This document shows positions 51,495 to 60,897 of a stretch of 64,000 nt of DNA, piece by piece. Position 1 is the stretch's first letter; every line of letters begins with the position of its first letter. The notes under the pieces were generated by a model, which was given only the letters and a program-made list of their open reading frames with translations, did not search any database and was not told the origin of the DNA. The DNA lies in the NCBI GenBank assembly GCA_029263415.1, contig JAJCXN010000048.1, forward strand, positions 1 through 64,000, in the 5' to 3' direction. Source of the DNA: Acidobacteriota bacterium. GTDB taxonomy: Bacteria; Acidobacteriota; Thermoanaerobaculia; Multivoradales; Multivoraceae. Made by a program: the position numbers and the translations under genes.

Positions 51495-54400
51495 ATGTGT
51501 GTGAGACAGGTCACGTTTCTCGACCGGCTGTTCCGTTTTTGCTGCAGCTTGCAGCGTCTCGTTCCCTACCTGATCGCGGTTGCATGCTTGCTCGCGGCGA
51601 TTGCGACTTCAGCCGCTGAACGTCGCTTTGAGCGGACTTCGACGGTGGCCGGAGTCGAGGGAGCGGTGGTGCTCGACATCGTGCAGGACGACCTCGGATT
51701 TGTCTGGTTCGGAACGTCCGAAGGCCTCTACCGCTTCGACGGCTACAGCAGCCGCATTTTTAGTGCCGGGAAAGACTCTGACGGCTCCTTACATTCGAAC
51801 CGGGTGTCGTCTCTCCTGTTGTCTCGCAACGGAACGCTCTGGGTCGGCACAAGAGGTGGCGGTGTCAGTCGCTATGACGCCGCGACGCAGACGTTCGTCG
51901 CGTTTCGGCATCAACCAGACAACCCTCTGAGTCTCGCGCACGACGACGTGCTCGATCTCACCGAGGACGCCGAAGGACGGATCTGGGTGGCCACAGCGCG
52001 TCAGGGTCTGAGCAGGCTCGATGACCCCTTGACCGACGCCGGCACTTTCCAGCACTTTGTCCACGACCCAGACAACCCCAAGAGCTTGTCGGACGACCGA
52101 ACGCGGACTCTACTGTTCGACCAATCTGGCAGTCTTTGGGTGGGTACCATGGGAGGCATCAACCGCGTCGGCGACCCGCTCGCTCAGAACCCCGAATTTG
52201 AAGCGTATCGTCACGACCCCCAGCGTCTAGGTTCGCTTCCGGACGATGAAGTTTGGTCGCTCAAGCAAGACAGCGAGGGCAATCTGTGGGCTGGAATGTG
52301 GGGAGGAGGCCTTGCCCGGCTCGACAATCCCGACGCTGTCCCCATGGACGCAACGTTCACCAGGTTCGCAGCCGATCCGGACGACAGCACATCTCTCAGC
52401 GACAACCGAGTGATGAGGATCTTCGAGGATCGCGCTGGATCGTTGTGGATCGCGACGCTCTCGGGGCTCAATGAGCTCACAGCTGCGCAGCGGCTAGGTT
52501 CGAATCCCCGGTTCCAGCGTTCTGTGCACGACCCGCGCTGGGACTTTTCGCTCTCTTCAGGAGGGATCCATGCGATCTTCGAGGACCAACGAGGCGACCT
52601 ATGGATCGGTACTGATGAGGGCGTGGACCGTCTTGACCGTCGGGTTCAGCAGGTCGAAAGCTACCGGTTCCAACCGGGGCTCGAAGGGGGCCTCTCGGAC
52701 TACCCCTGGGATGCACTGATTGACCGCAACGGAGTGCTTTGGGTGGCTCACGGGTCTGGGCTGAATCGCATCGAGCGTCCAAGTGATTCTCTTGAAGTTG
52801 CGCAGGTACTGAACATCAGGTTCGCTCCCGAGATCAACGGCGTCAAGGAGGGGGCGGCATACTCGCTCCTGGAAGATCGCTTCGGGTATCTCTGGTTTAC
52901 AACGTTCGATGGTCTGGTGGGTATGGCTCCAGCTCAGCAGGCCCAGGACCAACCGGCACTTCTGAAGTACCTAGAAGGGTTGAGTTCCAACGCCGTGCTC
53001 TCCTTATTCGAAGACGAAGTGGGAGCCCTCTGGGTAGGTACCTATCGGGGCCTGCACCGCGTTGAGCGCGATGAGACTGGCGCGCCAATTGGCTTTCCTG
53101 AGTACCACGGCCGCGTTGACGAGAAGGACCGGCTTCAAGGTAGCGCCAACGCCATCGCGGCGGATGCTTCTGGTCGCCTTTGGATCGGAACCTACTCCGG
53201 GCTGTACGAGGTCGACTCAGCGACCAAGCGGGCCGTCCTTCATATGCCCGATATTAGGAAGTCCGATGCGCTGAGCAATGAGTTCATCGAAACACTGCTG
53301 CTGGACTCTCAAGATCGGCTTTGGGTCGGGACCCGCTCCGGTGAGCTAAACCTGCACCTCGGCGAAGGTCGCTTTGAGCAGATTGGTGTGCAACAGGGCC
53401 TCCGAAGCAACACGGTCCATTCAATTGCCGAGTATGGGGGCTACCTATGGCTCGCTACCAGCCGCGGGCTGGTCAGGCTTGACCCGGAGACACAAACGCT
53501 GAGTTCGCTCGGCGTGGACAAAGGAGTGTCGGCGAACGAAGTATTCAAGGTCCGATCCCGGCCGGGAGGACTTCTGGTAGTCGCCAGTCCGGCTGTCGAT
53601 CTGCTGCAGTCGTTGTCGGCCGGGCAGACGGCTTCTTCACAGCCCGTCGTACTTAGCGGGCTAAGAATTCGGAACAGGCCAGTCGTCCCTGGAACGGCGC
53701 TTCTGCCGCAGGCGTTGGAGAGGATGAACGAGATTGTCTTCGATCGCTCCCACGATCTGGTGACCTTTGAATTCGGCTCACTCGACTACCGGCGGGCCCA
53801 GTCCGTGGCGTATCGCTACCGACTTGAGAATCTTCACAACGACTGGATCGAGACCACGGCCCAGGATCGCAGAGCGGTCTTCTCGACGCTGCCGCCCGGC
53901 GCCTACACCTTCCGCGTTCAGGCCAGTGGTGACGGCTCGTTCGATCAGCCGGCGGAATCCTCGATCCGGGTGGTCATGGTTCCAGCCTGGTGGCAAACCG
54001 GGTGGGCTCGACTCTTGGCTCTCATCACTCTGCTTGTGGCCGTGGTCGCGATTCCGATTCTTCGGCTCGCCACTGCGCGAGTACAGACCAGGCGCTTAGA
54101 AGAGCAAGTCCTCAAGCGCACTTCTGACCTCGCTGCAGCCAATCGTCGCCTTGAGGAGCTAGCAACCACCGACTCAACAACGGGGCTCTTTAACCGTCGT
54201 CGTTTCTTAGAAGCGGTGAGCGCAACCCAAGCTGCCATGCGTCGCCACCAAAGGACCGCTGCGATTGCCCTAGCTGACATCGACGACTTCAAGGCAGTCA
54301 ACGATACCTGGGGACACGAAGCCGGGGACAGAGTGCTCTGCGTCGTAGCAGAGCGACTTGCAGACAGCATCCGAGAGGTCGACGATCTGGCGCGGTGGGG

Positions 54401-54644
54401 AGGCGAGGAATTCATCTTCCTATTTCCCGAGACCGACCTCAATGGTGCCCTGATTATCGCGGAGAAGATACGCGACGCGGTGTCTTCCCGGCCTATTGTT
54501 TGGAATGGTCGCGACCTCGCGGTGACGATTACCATCGGCGTCACGACGATGGAACCAGGCGATGAGTTTCATGCTCGCGTCGCCGCAGCTGATGCTGCTC
54601 TTTATGGTGGAAAGCGCACCGGCAAGAACAAGGTTGTAGGCTGA
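51495..54644 (+). CDS. Periplasmic propeller sensor with GGDEF diguanylate cyclase
   Basis: A 1,049-aa receptor. A signal or first membrane helix (LVPYLIAVACLLAAIATSAA) is followed by about 14 two-component-propeller repeats, with typical LWVGTRGGGVSRYD and LWIGTYSGLYEVD strands, that make a large periplasmic sensor. A Y_Y_Y domain (YRYRLENLHNDWIET, TLPPGAYTFRVQASG) and a membrane helix (LLALITLLVAVVAIPILRLA) follow, then a coiled coil and a GGDEF domain. The active site is WGGEEF, and the inhibitory RxxD (REVD) lies five residues before it, so both catalysis and product inhibition look intact. It should make cyclic di-GMP in response to an outside ligand, perhaps a glycan by analogy with this sensor type. 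Confidence 0.92.
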   Translation: MCVRQVTFLDRLFRFCCSLQRLVPYLIAVACLLAAIATSAAERRFERTSTVAGVEGAVVLDIVQDDLGFVWFGTSEGLYRFDGYSSRIFSAGKDSDGSLHSNRVSSLLLSRNGTLWVGTRGGGVSRYDAATQTFVAFRHQPDNPLSLAHDDVLDLTEDAEGRIWVATARQGLSRLDDPLTDAGTFQHFVHDPDNPKSLSDDRTRTLLFDQSGSLWVGTMGGINRVGDPLAQNPEFEAYRHDPQRLGSLPDDEVWSLKQDSEGNLWAGMWGGGLARLDNPDAVPMDATFTRFAADPDDSTSLSDNRVMRIFEDRAGSLWIATLSGLNELTAAQRLGSNPRFQRSVHDPRWDFSLSSGGIHAIFEDQRGDLWIGTDEGVDRLDRRVQQVESYRFQPGLEGGLSDYPWDALIDRNGVLWVAHGSGLNRIERPSDSLEVAQVLNIRFAPEINGVKEGAAYSLLEDRFGYLWFTTFDGLVGMAPAQQAQDQPALLKYLEGLSSNAVLSLFEDEVGALWVGTYRGLHRVERDETGAPIGFPEYHGRVDEKDRLQGSANAIAADASGRLWIGTYSGLYEVDSATKRAVLHMPDIRKSDALSNEFIETLLLDSQDRLWVGTRSGELNLHLGEGRFEQIGVQQGLRSNTVHSIAEYGGYLWLATSRGLVRLDPETQTLSSLGVDKGVSANEVFKVRSRPGGLLVVASPAVDLLQSLSAGQTASSQPVVLSGLRIRNRPVVPGTALLPQALERMNEIVFDRSHDLVTFEFGSLDYRRAQSVAYRYRLENLHNDWIETTAQDRRAVFSTLPPGAYTFRVQASGDGSFDQPAESSIRVVMVPAWWQTGWARLLALITLLVAVVAIPILRLATARVQTRRLEEQVLKRTSDLAAANRRLEELATTDSTTGLFNRRRFLEAVSATQAAMRRHQRTAAIALADIDDFKAVNDTWGHEAGDRVLCVVAERLADSIREVDDLARWGGEEFIFLFPETDLNGALIIAEKIRDAVSSRPIVWNGRDLAVTITIGVTTMEPGDEFHARVAAADAALYGGKRTGKNKVVG

Positions 54645-54878
54645 ATCGCAGCTGGCCGAAAACGTGAGCGTCGACATCGCTAGCGGCGTCTCTGACCCGC
54701 TCTGGGGGAGTGGCTGATCACCGTTGTCGATCCCGGTCTGCCGGCGCTTGCATCGTCCGACCTCGAGTTCTCGTTCGATCCCACTCTGTCCGTGGCGATC
54801 TCCACCCTCGGTGAGGCGGGTCTGCTCGCCTTGACGGTGTTGCTGGCTTTGGGAGGTCTGGCGACGCTTGGACGTTGA
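54645..54878 (+). pseudogene. 3' remnant of a gene with IPTL-like C-terminal anchor
   Basis: One frame reads AENVSVDIASGVSDPLWGSG and stops; the next frame carries on with LITVVDPGLPALASSDLEFS, FDPTLSVAISTLGEAGLLAL and TVLLALGGLATLGR, stopping at 54878. STLGEAGLLALTVLLALGG has the form of an IPTL/VPTL-CTERM sorting tail (short motif, helix, basic end). There is no start codon and a frameshift, so this is a gene fragment. Confidence 0.55.
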
Positions 54879-55115
54879 ATACAACTGCGGCCCTTGACCC
54901 AACGGCCTGAACTACGCGGCACAGTTTGTTCGTTCGCAAGGCGCCGATGTTTACGGTTTGGGGGGGGGCGCTCTCTACGTTCTGTTGGCGGGGAACGCTA
55001 GCGCTGGAGTTGGCATTGCTGAGCGGATCTTGTGAGCAACGGGCCGCAATCAACAGTCCTAAGGTCGTCGACGGGATCGCTGCGATACAGTCCGGCGACG
55101 CAACCTGGAGCTACG
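54879..55115. other. Gap upstream of the PLP enzyme
   Basis: A run of nine G residues (54960-54968) stands out. I see no gene. The ribosome site for the next gene is GGAG at 55106-55109. Confidence 0.4.
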
Positions 55116-56471
55116 ATGCCGAACCACACGACACGAGTCTACGAGGGAATGTTGGAGATGCTCTCCAACCAGGAGAACCCCACTCCGATGGTTCGGTTGA
55201 ACCGAGTCGTTCCCTTAACGCAGACCAAGGTCTACGCCAAGCTTGAGTGGTACAACCCATTCGGGTCGGTCAAGGACCGCGTGGCGCACAACCTGATCCG
55301 GGACGCCGACGAGAAGGGGTTCCTTGCTGACGGACAGCAGCTGGTGGAGCCGACGAGCGGCAACACCGGCATGGGGCTGGCGATGGTTGCCAACGCTAAG
55401 GGTTACAAGCTGACCACGCCCCTGTCCAACAAGATACCGGCGGAGAAACGGGTCATGCTGCGTTTCTTCGGTTCCCACGTCGAAGAGCTGGACGACGACC
55501 TCTGACCGGACCCTGGGTCCCCGGAGGGGGCCATTGCGCGGGCGAGCGAGCTGGGCTCTCAGCCCGAGTTCTACATGCCCAACCAGTACGAGAACGAGGC
55601 CAACCTCGACGCTCACCTTCGCACAACCGGTCCTGAGATTTGGCGCCAGACGGAGGGCGGGGTCACCCATTTCGTGGCCGGCCTCGGCACCTGCGGAACC
55701 ATCACGGGCAATGGACGCTTCCTCAAGGGCAAGAACGCAGGGGTCCAGGTGATCGGCGTGCACCCCGAGGAGGGTCACGACATTCCTGGTGTGCGCTCCT
55801 TGAAGCAGCTCGAGCTGACCAAACTCTTTGTGCCCGAGGAATACGACACACTCGTGGAAGTCAGCGACCGCGAGGCCTTTGACATGTGCCTGCGCTTGAA
55901 CCGTGAGGAGAGCCTGGTCGCCGGGCCCAGCTCGGCTATGGCGCTGGTAGGCGCTCTCAAGGTGATCGAGGACCAACCCGACGCGGTGGTTGTGATCATC
56001 TTTCCGGACAATGCATTCAAGTACGCCTCCACCTTCGAACGGCACTTCCCTGAAGTACGCGCCGCACGCCAACTAGACGGCGCTCAGTCAGGCGAGGCCA
56101 GTCCGAACGAGCAGCTCTTCAGTACCCTGGTAGCGAACTCTCGCAACCCGCACAACACCTGCGAAGTAGACGGCCTTCGCGCCGCCCTCGAAAGCGACGC
56201 ACCGCCACTCCTGCTTGACGTGCGCACGGTAGAGGTTCACGCCAAACAGCACGTAAGAGGCGCGAAGAACATTCCGCTTGCTGAGTTGGGCGCGCGCCGT
56301 GGCGAGTTGCCAGAGCAGCTCGAGCACCCGATCGTCACCGTGTGCAACCTGGGCAACCTATCGATTTCGGGCATGCTGGTCCTGCAATCGCTCGGCTACC
56401 GCAATGTTCGCAGTCTGAACGGCGGCACCGTCGCGTGGGCGAAGCAAGGGCTCGCGACCAACGCTGAGTGA
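55116..56471 (+). CDS. Cysteine-synthase-like PLP enzyme with rhodanese domain and in-frame TGA (possible selenoprotein)
   Basis: Read through the TGA at 55503-55505 this is a 451-aa protein. The ATG at 55116 has GGAG 6 nt upstream. Residues 1-310 are a fold-type II PLP enzyme: NPTPMVRLNRV, the PLP lysine in NPFGSVKDR (Lys53), TSGNTGMGLAM, FVAGLGTCGTITGNG and VAGPSSAMAL. The TGA is codon 130 in ELDDDL-x-PDPGSPEGAI. In homologs I recall this as DDLCP with a Cys, to be checked. Residues 350-448 are a rhodanese domain (PPLLLDVRTVEVHAKQHVRG, active-site Cys in CNLGNLS). The two parts would make cysteine or move sulfur. Every other codon is in frame across the break, unlike the frameshifted remnants nearby. 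Either selenocysteine is inserted, or this is a nonsense mutation or base error. Confidence 0.75.
55516..55532 (+). promoter_or_regulatory. SECIS-like hairpin after the TGA
   Basis: GGTCCCC (55516-55522) pairs with GGGGGCC (55526-55532), giving seven base pairs including one G-U. The apical loop is GGA (55523-55525). The loop begins 17 nt after the TGA and its first base is G, within the known limits for bacterial SECIS elements (16-37 nt, G in the first two loop positions). A competing hairpin, GGACC-CTG-GGTCC, overlaps it at 55508-55520. GC-rich sequence forms such stems easily. Confidence 0.4.
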
Positions 56472-56839
56472 CTCGTAACGACTGTCATGGCTGCAAGTCG
56501 GTTGCTACAATCTTTGATTAATGCCATCCAGAACGATTCACACATGGCTCGCGAGCTCAAGGTCACTTGAGAAGGAAGTCTCGATCAACAAACGTCGACT
56601 GGTACCGGTCCATCAGGAAGGCTCCCTACTTAGCTGAAGGACGTCTTCCCAAACGCCGCTGAGCGTCCGGCCTCGGCCACCCACGCTCGGTTGGAGCTAG
56701 CTCCCCCCAGAGACTTCAAGCGGCGACGACACGCACTTCTGGTAGCCCTTGTTTTCGAAACCGTAGTCTGTAGCAGACCCTTTGTTTTGCATTCCAGCTA
56801 GCGACAGCGCTTAGTCAATAGCCTCAGGAGCGTCTCGCA
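56472..56839. other. 368-bp gap
   Basis: I see no gene. TTGCTACAATCTTTGAT near 56,500 includes a TACAAT that could be a -10 box, but no ORF follows it within reach. Confidence 0.35.
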
Positions 56840-58214
56840 ATGAAGCCCCCTCGCCCATCCCATTCTCATCTTGGTTTCTTGGTCACACTCTTTCTTACCG
56901 GTTCCATCGGCTCGTCTGCGCTGTTCGCTCAAACCCGTGGCGAGGTGGACGTTAAGGAATTTGGTGGGCACAGCTACCAGATCGTCCTTGAGGTGGGCAA
57001 CTGGACGCAAGCGCAACAAGGCGTGGCAGCTAGGCCTTTTGGTCGGTGCGGTGTCGGTCATCTTGCAACCATCACTTCTCAAGAAGAGAACGTCTTCTTG
57101 CAAAACCTGGTCGACAGTGTGGAACGTCTGTGGATCGGTCTGGAACGCGCAGATTCGGGCAGCCCATGGACTTGGGTAACCGGAGAAGCTTTTGACTATG
57201 ACAACTGGGCCGTCAACGAACCGTCGGGTGATGGAGACAAGGCGGACATGTGGGGTAGCGGCGCCCTCTTGGGGCAATGGAAGGATGAGTCTGCGTCCAA
57301 CGGTGAGGTCAGTGGCTACATCATTGAGTGGGACCAACCGCTCTGCGACCTTGAGATCGTCGAACCCGGGTTCACTGTAGTCAACTTCTTTCAGGGCACC
57401 AGCTTGACCAACCTCGTAGGCCTGACGTGCGACCTAGCCTTCAGCCCCGATGGCACTGTCGCTTATGTGACACACGGATGCGAAGGAACGAATGCCGGTG
57501 CCCAAAGCGCGGCCGTAGTCCGAGCAGCGACTGGGGAAGTCACCGGCTTTGGCCCGTTCTCTCCGCTGTTCGACGAGGCGTTTATCGATGCAGGCCTGGT
57601 GCAGCCGCCGGGCACTGCCACCTTCTTGTTTTGGATCGCCGGCCAGGGCATCGGCCCAACGACCGACCGGGGGACCGACGGAGCTCACTGTTCCCACGGG
57701 ATACAGCTTCTTTAACGGAGGCCTCGACCTTTTGCCTGCTCACATCCTCAACGCGGGCGATATCGTGCACTCGAACCACAACAACGGAAAACTGTTTCGT
57801 CATCCAACAATCGATGACCTCGACGGCACGTTCACCATCGATCCTGCCGGGGTTCTCTTAGCGGATCTGTCCGCGAGCATTAGCACCGATGTTCTCGGCG
57901 ATGTGGAGTTCGTCACTGATGGCGCACTGGCAGGGAATGCCCTGTTGGCAAACTATCTAGGAACCGACTCGCTCTCATACTTTCCCATGGACGCGGCAAC
58001 CGGACTGCCGAGCGCAGGGATTGAGCCAACTCCGACGGTCTTCGCCACCGGCACTACCGAGAGCTGGGGCGTTGCACAAGACCCAATCACTGGATACATC
58101 TGGTCTATTCAGTACAGCGGAGCAACGAGACTGATACAGATCGCAGATTCGGGGATCTTCTGGGACGGATTCGAGGACGGCACCACCGACGTCTGGAGTT
58201 CCCAGTCTCCATAG
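56840..58214 (+). pseudogene. Secreted C-type-lectin-domain protein, frameshifted, with C-terminal DGFE motif
   Basis: The ATG at 56840 begins a signal peptide (FLVTLFLTGSIGSSALFAQ). Residues 35-165 are a C-type lectin-like domain: GGHSYQIVLEVGNWTQAQQG, GHLATITSQEENVFLQNLVD, WIGLERADSGSPWTWVTGE, and DNWAVNEPSGDGDKADMWGS with the carbohydrate-type EPS loop. After FLFWIAGQGIGPTTDRG the frame is lost. A second frame continues from about 57,680 with GPTELTVPTGYSFFNGGLDL and runs to the stop at 58214, ending FWDGFEDGTTDVWSSQSP. A one-base indel near the G-run at 57,670 explains this. The intact protein would be 457 aa. It shares the DGFE-G-W ending with the FG-GAP protein at 2758. Confidence 0.75.
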
Positions 58215-58355
58215 CAGCCGAGTTCAAAGGCTCCGCCCGAGTGCTGGGGATTGAGATGAGGGGATTGGTCGGCGCGTCCTGAAGCCATTCAACGACTTCA
58301 GTCCAAGGACGAGCGGATAGGGAACTCAGCGGTTCACGAGGCAGGCGGCTTCTCC
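58215..58355. other. Short convergent gap
   Basis: 141 bases between the lectin-like gene and the convergent hydrolase. No feature is recognised. Confidence 0.4.
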
Positions 58356-59603
58356 TCAAGGGGGCCCAGGCGTCGACTTGGCGGCCTCGACTAGTTTCTC
58401 GAACTGAAAGAGGAGGCCGTTGTGTCCTGGCGGCTCCACTGGGAAGGCAAAGTAGGCAACGAAACGGTCCACGGGGTCGACCCACAACCGTGCATAACCA
58501 CCACCCACCCAGCCGTATTGGACCAGCGTTTTGCCGCCGGCATCGCCGGCTTCAAAGCGCACGGCCGAACCGAACCCCCAACTCCGCCCGCGGCGAGCGA
58601 GATCACCGAGCTGATCGCTCATCATCTGCTCGACGCTCGCTTGCTGCAGGAGGCGTACACCGCCCGCGACGCCGCCCGTAAGGAAGATCTCGGTGAAACG
58701 CGCGATGTCCATCGCAGAGGCCTCAACCCCTCCTCCACCGTGGAAGAACGTGCTGCGTGGAAAGTCGACGCCATGGGCACGCTCGAGCTGGAGCTTCTGG
58801 TCGACCCGTCGGTAGAACGCGGGCATCCGGTCTTCCTTGCCCGCAGGCAGGTAGAAGTGCGAGTCCTTAAGACCGAGCGGCTTGAAGATGTTCTCCTCCA
58901 TAAAGCGCTCCAGCGTCGTTCCGCTCGCGATCTCGATGACTGCCCCGAGTACTTCGTAGGACGCGCCCGTGGGGCCATACAGGTAGGCCGTGCCGGGCTG
59001 CGAGATGAGCGGAAGTGCAGCGAGGGCGCGGGCGAACTCCGTGGTCGTCGTTTGGCCTGAGTGGGAATCCCAAACTGCCCAGAAATCGTCACCAGTTACC
59101 TGTAATCCCCCGGTGTGCGTCAGCAGGTGGCGGACCGTGATTCCGGTCTGGGGCGGCACCAATCGGGCTTCGCCGCCATCGTCTGAAACCGCGACGCGAA
59201 TCTGCGAGAACTCCGGAATACTCTTCGAGACTAGGTCGTCGAGCGCGATCGCACCGCGCTCCAAGAGAAGCATGGCGGCGGTTGCGGTGTACATCTTGCC
59301 CACCGAGGCCAGCGGCATGATCGCATCATCGCGCATCGGATACCCAGGCCCCATCTCTCCTGCGGTGGCGCTCCAGACGATCTCACCATCTCGCGCAAGC
59401 ATGGCGATCGCCGATGGAATTTTGCCCTCGCGCACAGCGTCTTCCATCAGGTCATGAATAGCCGCCAGCCCCGAGCGCGAGAAACCGTCGACAGGAGCAA
59501 TTGCGCCCGCACGCTCCGTTTGGACCGCTATCACCACCTGAGCCGACCCGAGCGCTGCTACTGCTAGCGTAGCGATCGCATCTCTGATGCCCTTGTACCT
59601 CAA
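58356..59603 (-). CDS. Beta-lactamase class C-like serine hydrolase
   Basis: About 415 aa. The TTG at 59603 is chosen because GGAGG (59611-59615, reverse) lies 7 nt upstream; it opens a signal peptide (RDAIATLAVAALGSAQVVIA). The catalytic SxxK is SVGK in PLASVGKMYTATAAMLL. The next block is YGPTGASYEVLG, where class C enzymes have YxN, so the base is not the classical one. HGGGGVEASAMDIARF replaces the usual KTG box. These differences point to an esterase or D-amino-peptidase rather than a resistance enzyme. It is exported to the periplasm and convergent with the lectin-like gene. Confidence 0.87.
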   Translation of the reverse strand: MRYKGIRDAIATLAVAALGSAQVVIAVQTERAGAIAPVDGFSRSGLAAIHDLMEDAVREGKIPSAIAMLARDGEIVWSATAGEMGPGYPMRDDAIMPLASVGKMYTATAAMLLLERGAIALDDLVSKSIPEFSQIRVAVSDDGGEARLVPPQTGITVRHLLTHTGGLQVTGDDFWAVWDSHSGQTTTTEFARALAALPLISQPGTAYLYGPTGASYEVLGAVIEIASGTTLERFMEENIFKPLGLKDSHFYLPAGKEDRMPAFYRRVDQKLQLERAHGVDFPRSTFFHGGGGVEASAMDIARFTEIFLTGGVAGGVRLLQQASVEQMMSDQLGDLARRGRSWGFGSAVRFEAGDAGGKTLVQYGWVGGGYARLWVDPVDRFVAYFAFPVEPPGHNGLLFQFEKLVEAAKSTPGPP

Positions 59604-59947
59604 TGTTGACCCTCCGCTCCTAACCGACAGTTTTTCCAAGCGGTTCGTACTACGAAGGACTCAGCAATAGGTTCTGGATCGACAGACTCGTCCAGGCCAG
59701 TTCATCTCAGGGTCCCAGGACTTGGGGCTCATGTGACCGATATGTGGGTCGCTGAGAGCTGCGGAACCCAGAAATCTTGAGGCGGCTTCAAGTTGACGGA
59801 ATGGAGACTTCCCGAAGCGAATCTTGCAACCCCCTTGTGCGCCAAGGGTTCACCCACTTCGGGGGAGGAGAAAGCCTCAACCGTAGCTTAAGAAGCGTCC
59901 ACAACGTAGACACTCATCACAAGCTACCCGCACGATACTCTCAGCCT
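59604..59947. other. Divergent intergenic region
   Basis: About 340 bases between the hydrolase and the DUF2911 gene. It must hold both promoters. TTGACG near 59,793 is a weak -35 candidate. I see no repeat or small gene. Confidence 0.4.
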
Positions 59948-60547
59948 ATGAAGCGCGGTTACAAGGGCAGAACGGCATGGATCACGGTTGCCCTGCTGTG
60001 GCCGCTTCTCGGGGCTCTGCCTGGGCCGGCTCTGCCTGGGCCGAGCGCCGCGCAACCAGGCCCCGTGCCGCTCGAGAGCCCGAAGGCCACGGTCTCGCAG
60101 GTTGTGGGTTTCGAGCCGATCGTTCTGACCTACCACAGTCCGGGTGTCAAAGGCCGCAAGATCTGGGGTGAGCTCGTGCCGTACGGCCAGAACTGGCGCG
60201 CCGGGGCCAACGACAAGACGACGGTGCAGTTCTTCGAGAAAGTCCGCATCGGAGAAACTGAGCTCGATGCTGGCATCTTCGGCCTATACGTCCTGCTACA
60301 CAGCGATGAACGGTGGGAGCTGGTGCTCAATAGCGACGCGGAAGGCAGCCCCAACACCTTTGAGCCGAGCAACGATGTGGTGCGAGTGGAGGTCACTCCG
60401 CAGGAGGTTGAGTTCCGGGAGCGCCTGCTCTACTCCATCGAGAACTTCACCGACTGGCCGCCCTTTCGCGCCGAGATCGCGCTGCATTGGGAGAAGAGGC
60501 GAATCGTGTTGCCGGTTGTCGTGCTGAACGGCTGGAAGGCGCCTTAG
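59948..60547 (+). CDS. DUF2911-domain exported protein
   Basis: About 199 aa. The ATG at 59948 is preferred over the longer open frame because a signal peptide follows at once (RTAWITVALLWPLLGALPGP). The DUF2911 domain is recognisable: ITYHSPGVKGRKIWGEL-type strand (here LTYHSPGVKGRKIWGELVPY), GQNWRAGANDKTTVQF, ELDAGIFGLYVLLHSDERWE and ALHWEKRRIVLPV. The family has unknown function and is widespread in Bacteroidetes and Acidobacteriota as a periplasmic beta-sandwich. It appears to be a single-gene unit. Confidence 0.88.
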   Translation: MKRGYKGRTAWITVALLWPLLGALPGPALPGPSAAQPGPVPLESPKATVSQVVGFEPIVLTYHSPGVKGRKIWGELVPYGQNWRAGANDKTTVQFFEKVRIGETELDAGIFGLYVLLHSDERWELVLNSDAEGSPNTFEPSNDVVRVEVTPQEVEFRERLLYSIENFTDWPPFRAEIALHWEKRRIVLPVVVLNGWKAP

Positions 60548-60824
60548 CTCGCTCTGGTGAAGTACTCGTTGCGAGGCTAGGCCTGCAGGAGAAACAGCAC
60601 TTCTCAAGGCGCTGCCTACCGTAGCTCCCAACCGGGGTCACCGTCCCTTTTGCCTACTCCGCCGCTCCCAAGCCGTTCTTCCACTAAACCTGGACGCCGC
60701 AGTCGATCGCGGACACAGCTTCGCCAGGCGACAGTGCCTCCTGATCGCTCGGCCTCTTCTTTATGAGTCACAGCACCGAGTAGGGACGAGACTACTCCGG
60801 CGGCCGAGTCATGGACACTTCTGC
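60548..60824. other. Gap before the TetR operon
   Basis: No gene is visible on either strand. The promoter and operator of the TetR gene follow at its right end. Confidence 0.4.
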
Positions 60825-60853
60825 TTGACATGCCCTCAAAGGGTTGCCATTAT
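60825..60853 (+). promoter_or_regulatory. Promoter of the TetR/CPBP operon
   Basis: TTGACA (60825-60830) is a perfect -35 box. After 17 bp follows CATTAT (60848-60853), a four-of-six -10 match; TATAAG at 60851 is an alternative with longer spacing. The transcript would start near the palindrome at 60857-60877. Confidence 0.6.
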
Positions 60854-60856
60854 AAG

Positions 60857-60877
60857 AACCAGAATTCTGATTCTGTT
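60857..60877. promoter_or_regulatory. Putative TetR operator
   Basis: AACCAGAATTCTGATTCTGT plus T contains the palindrome CAGAATTCTG and an outer AAC...GTT symmetry. It covers the expected transcription start, suitable for autorepression by the TetR protein encoded 20 bp downstream. Confidence 0.5.
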
Positions 60878-60897
60878 TCAACAAGAGGAGTCATGCC

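Noticed and set aside
55215-56072. 285-codon minus-strand frame opposite the PLP enzyme
   Set aside because: The plus strand carries all PLP and rhodanese motifs; the opposite frame is a shadow caused by codon bias.
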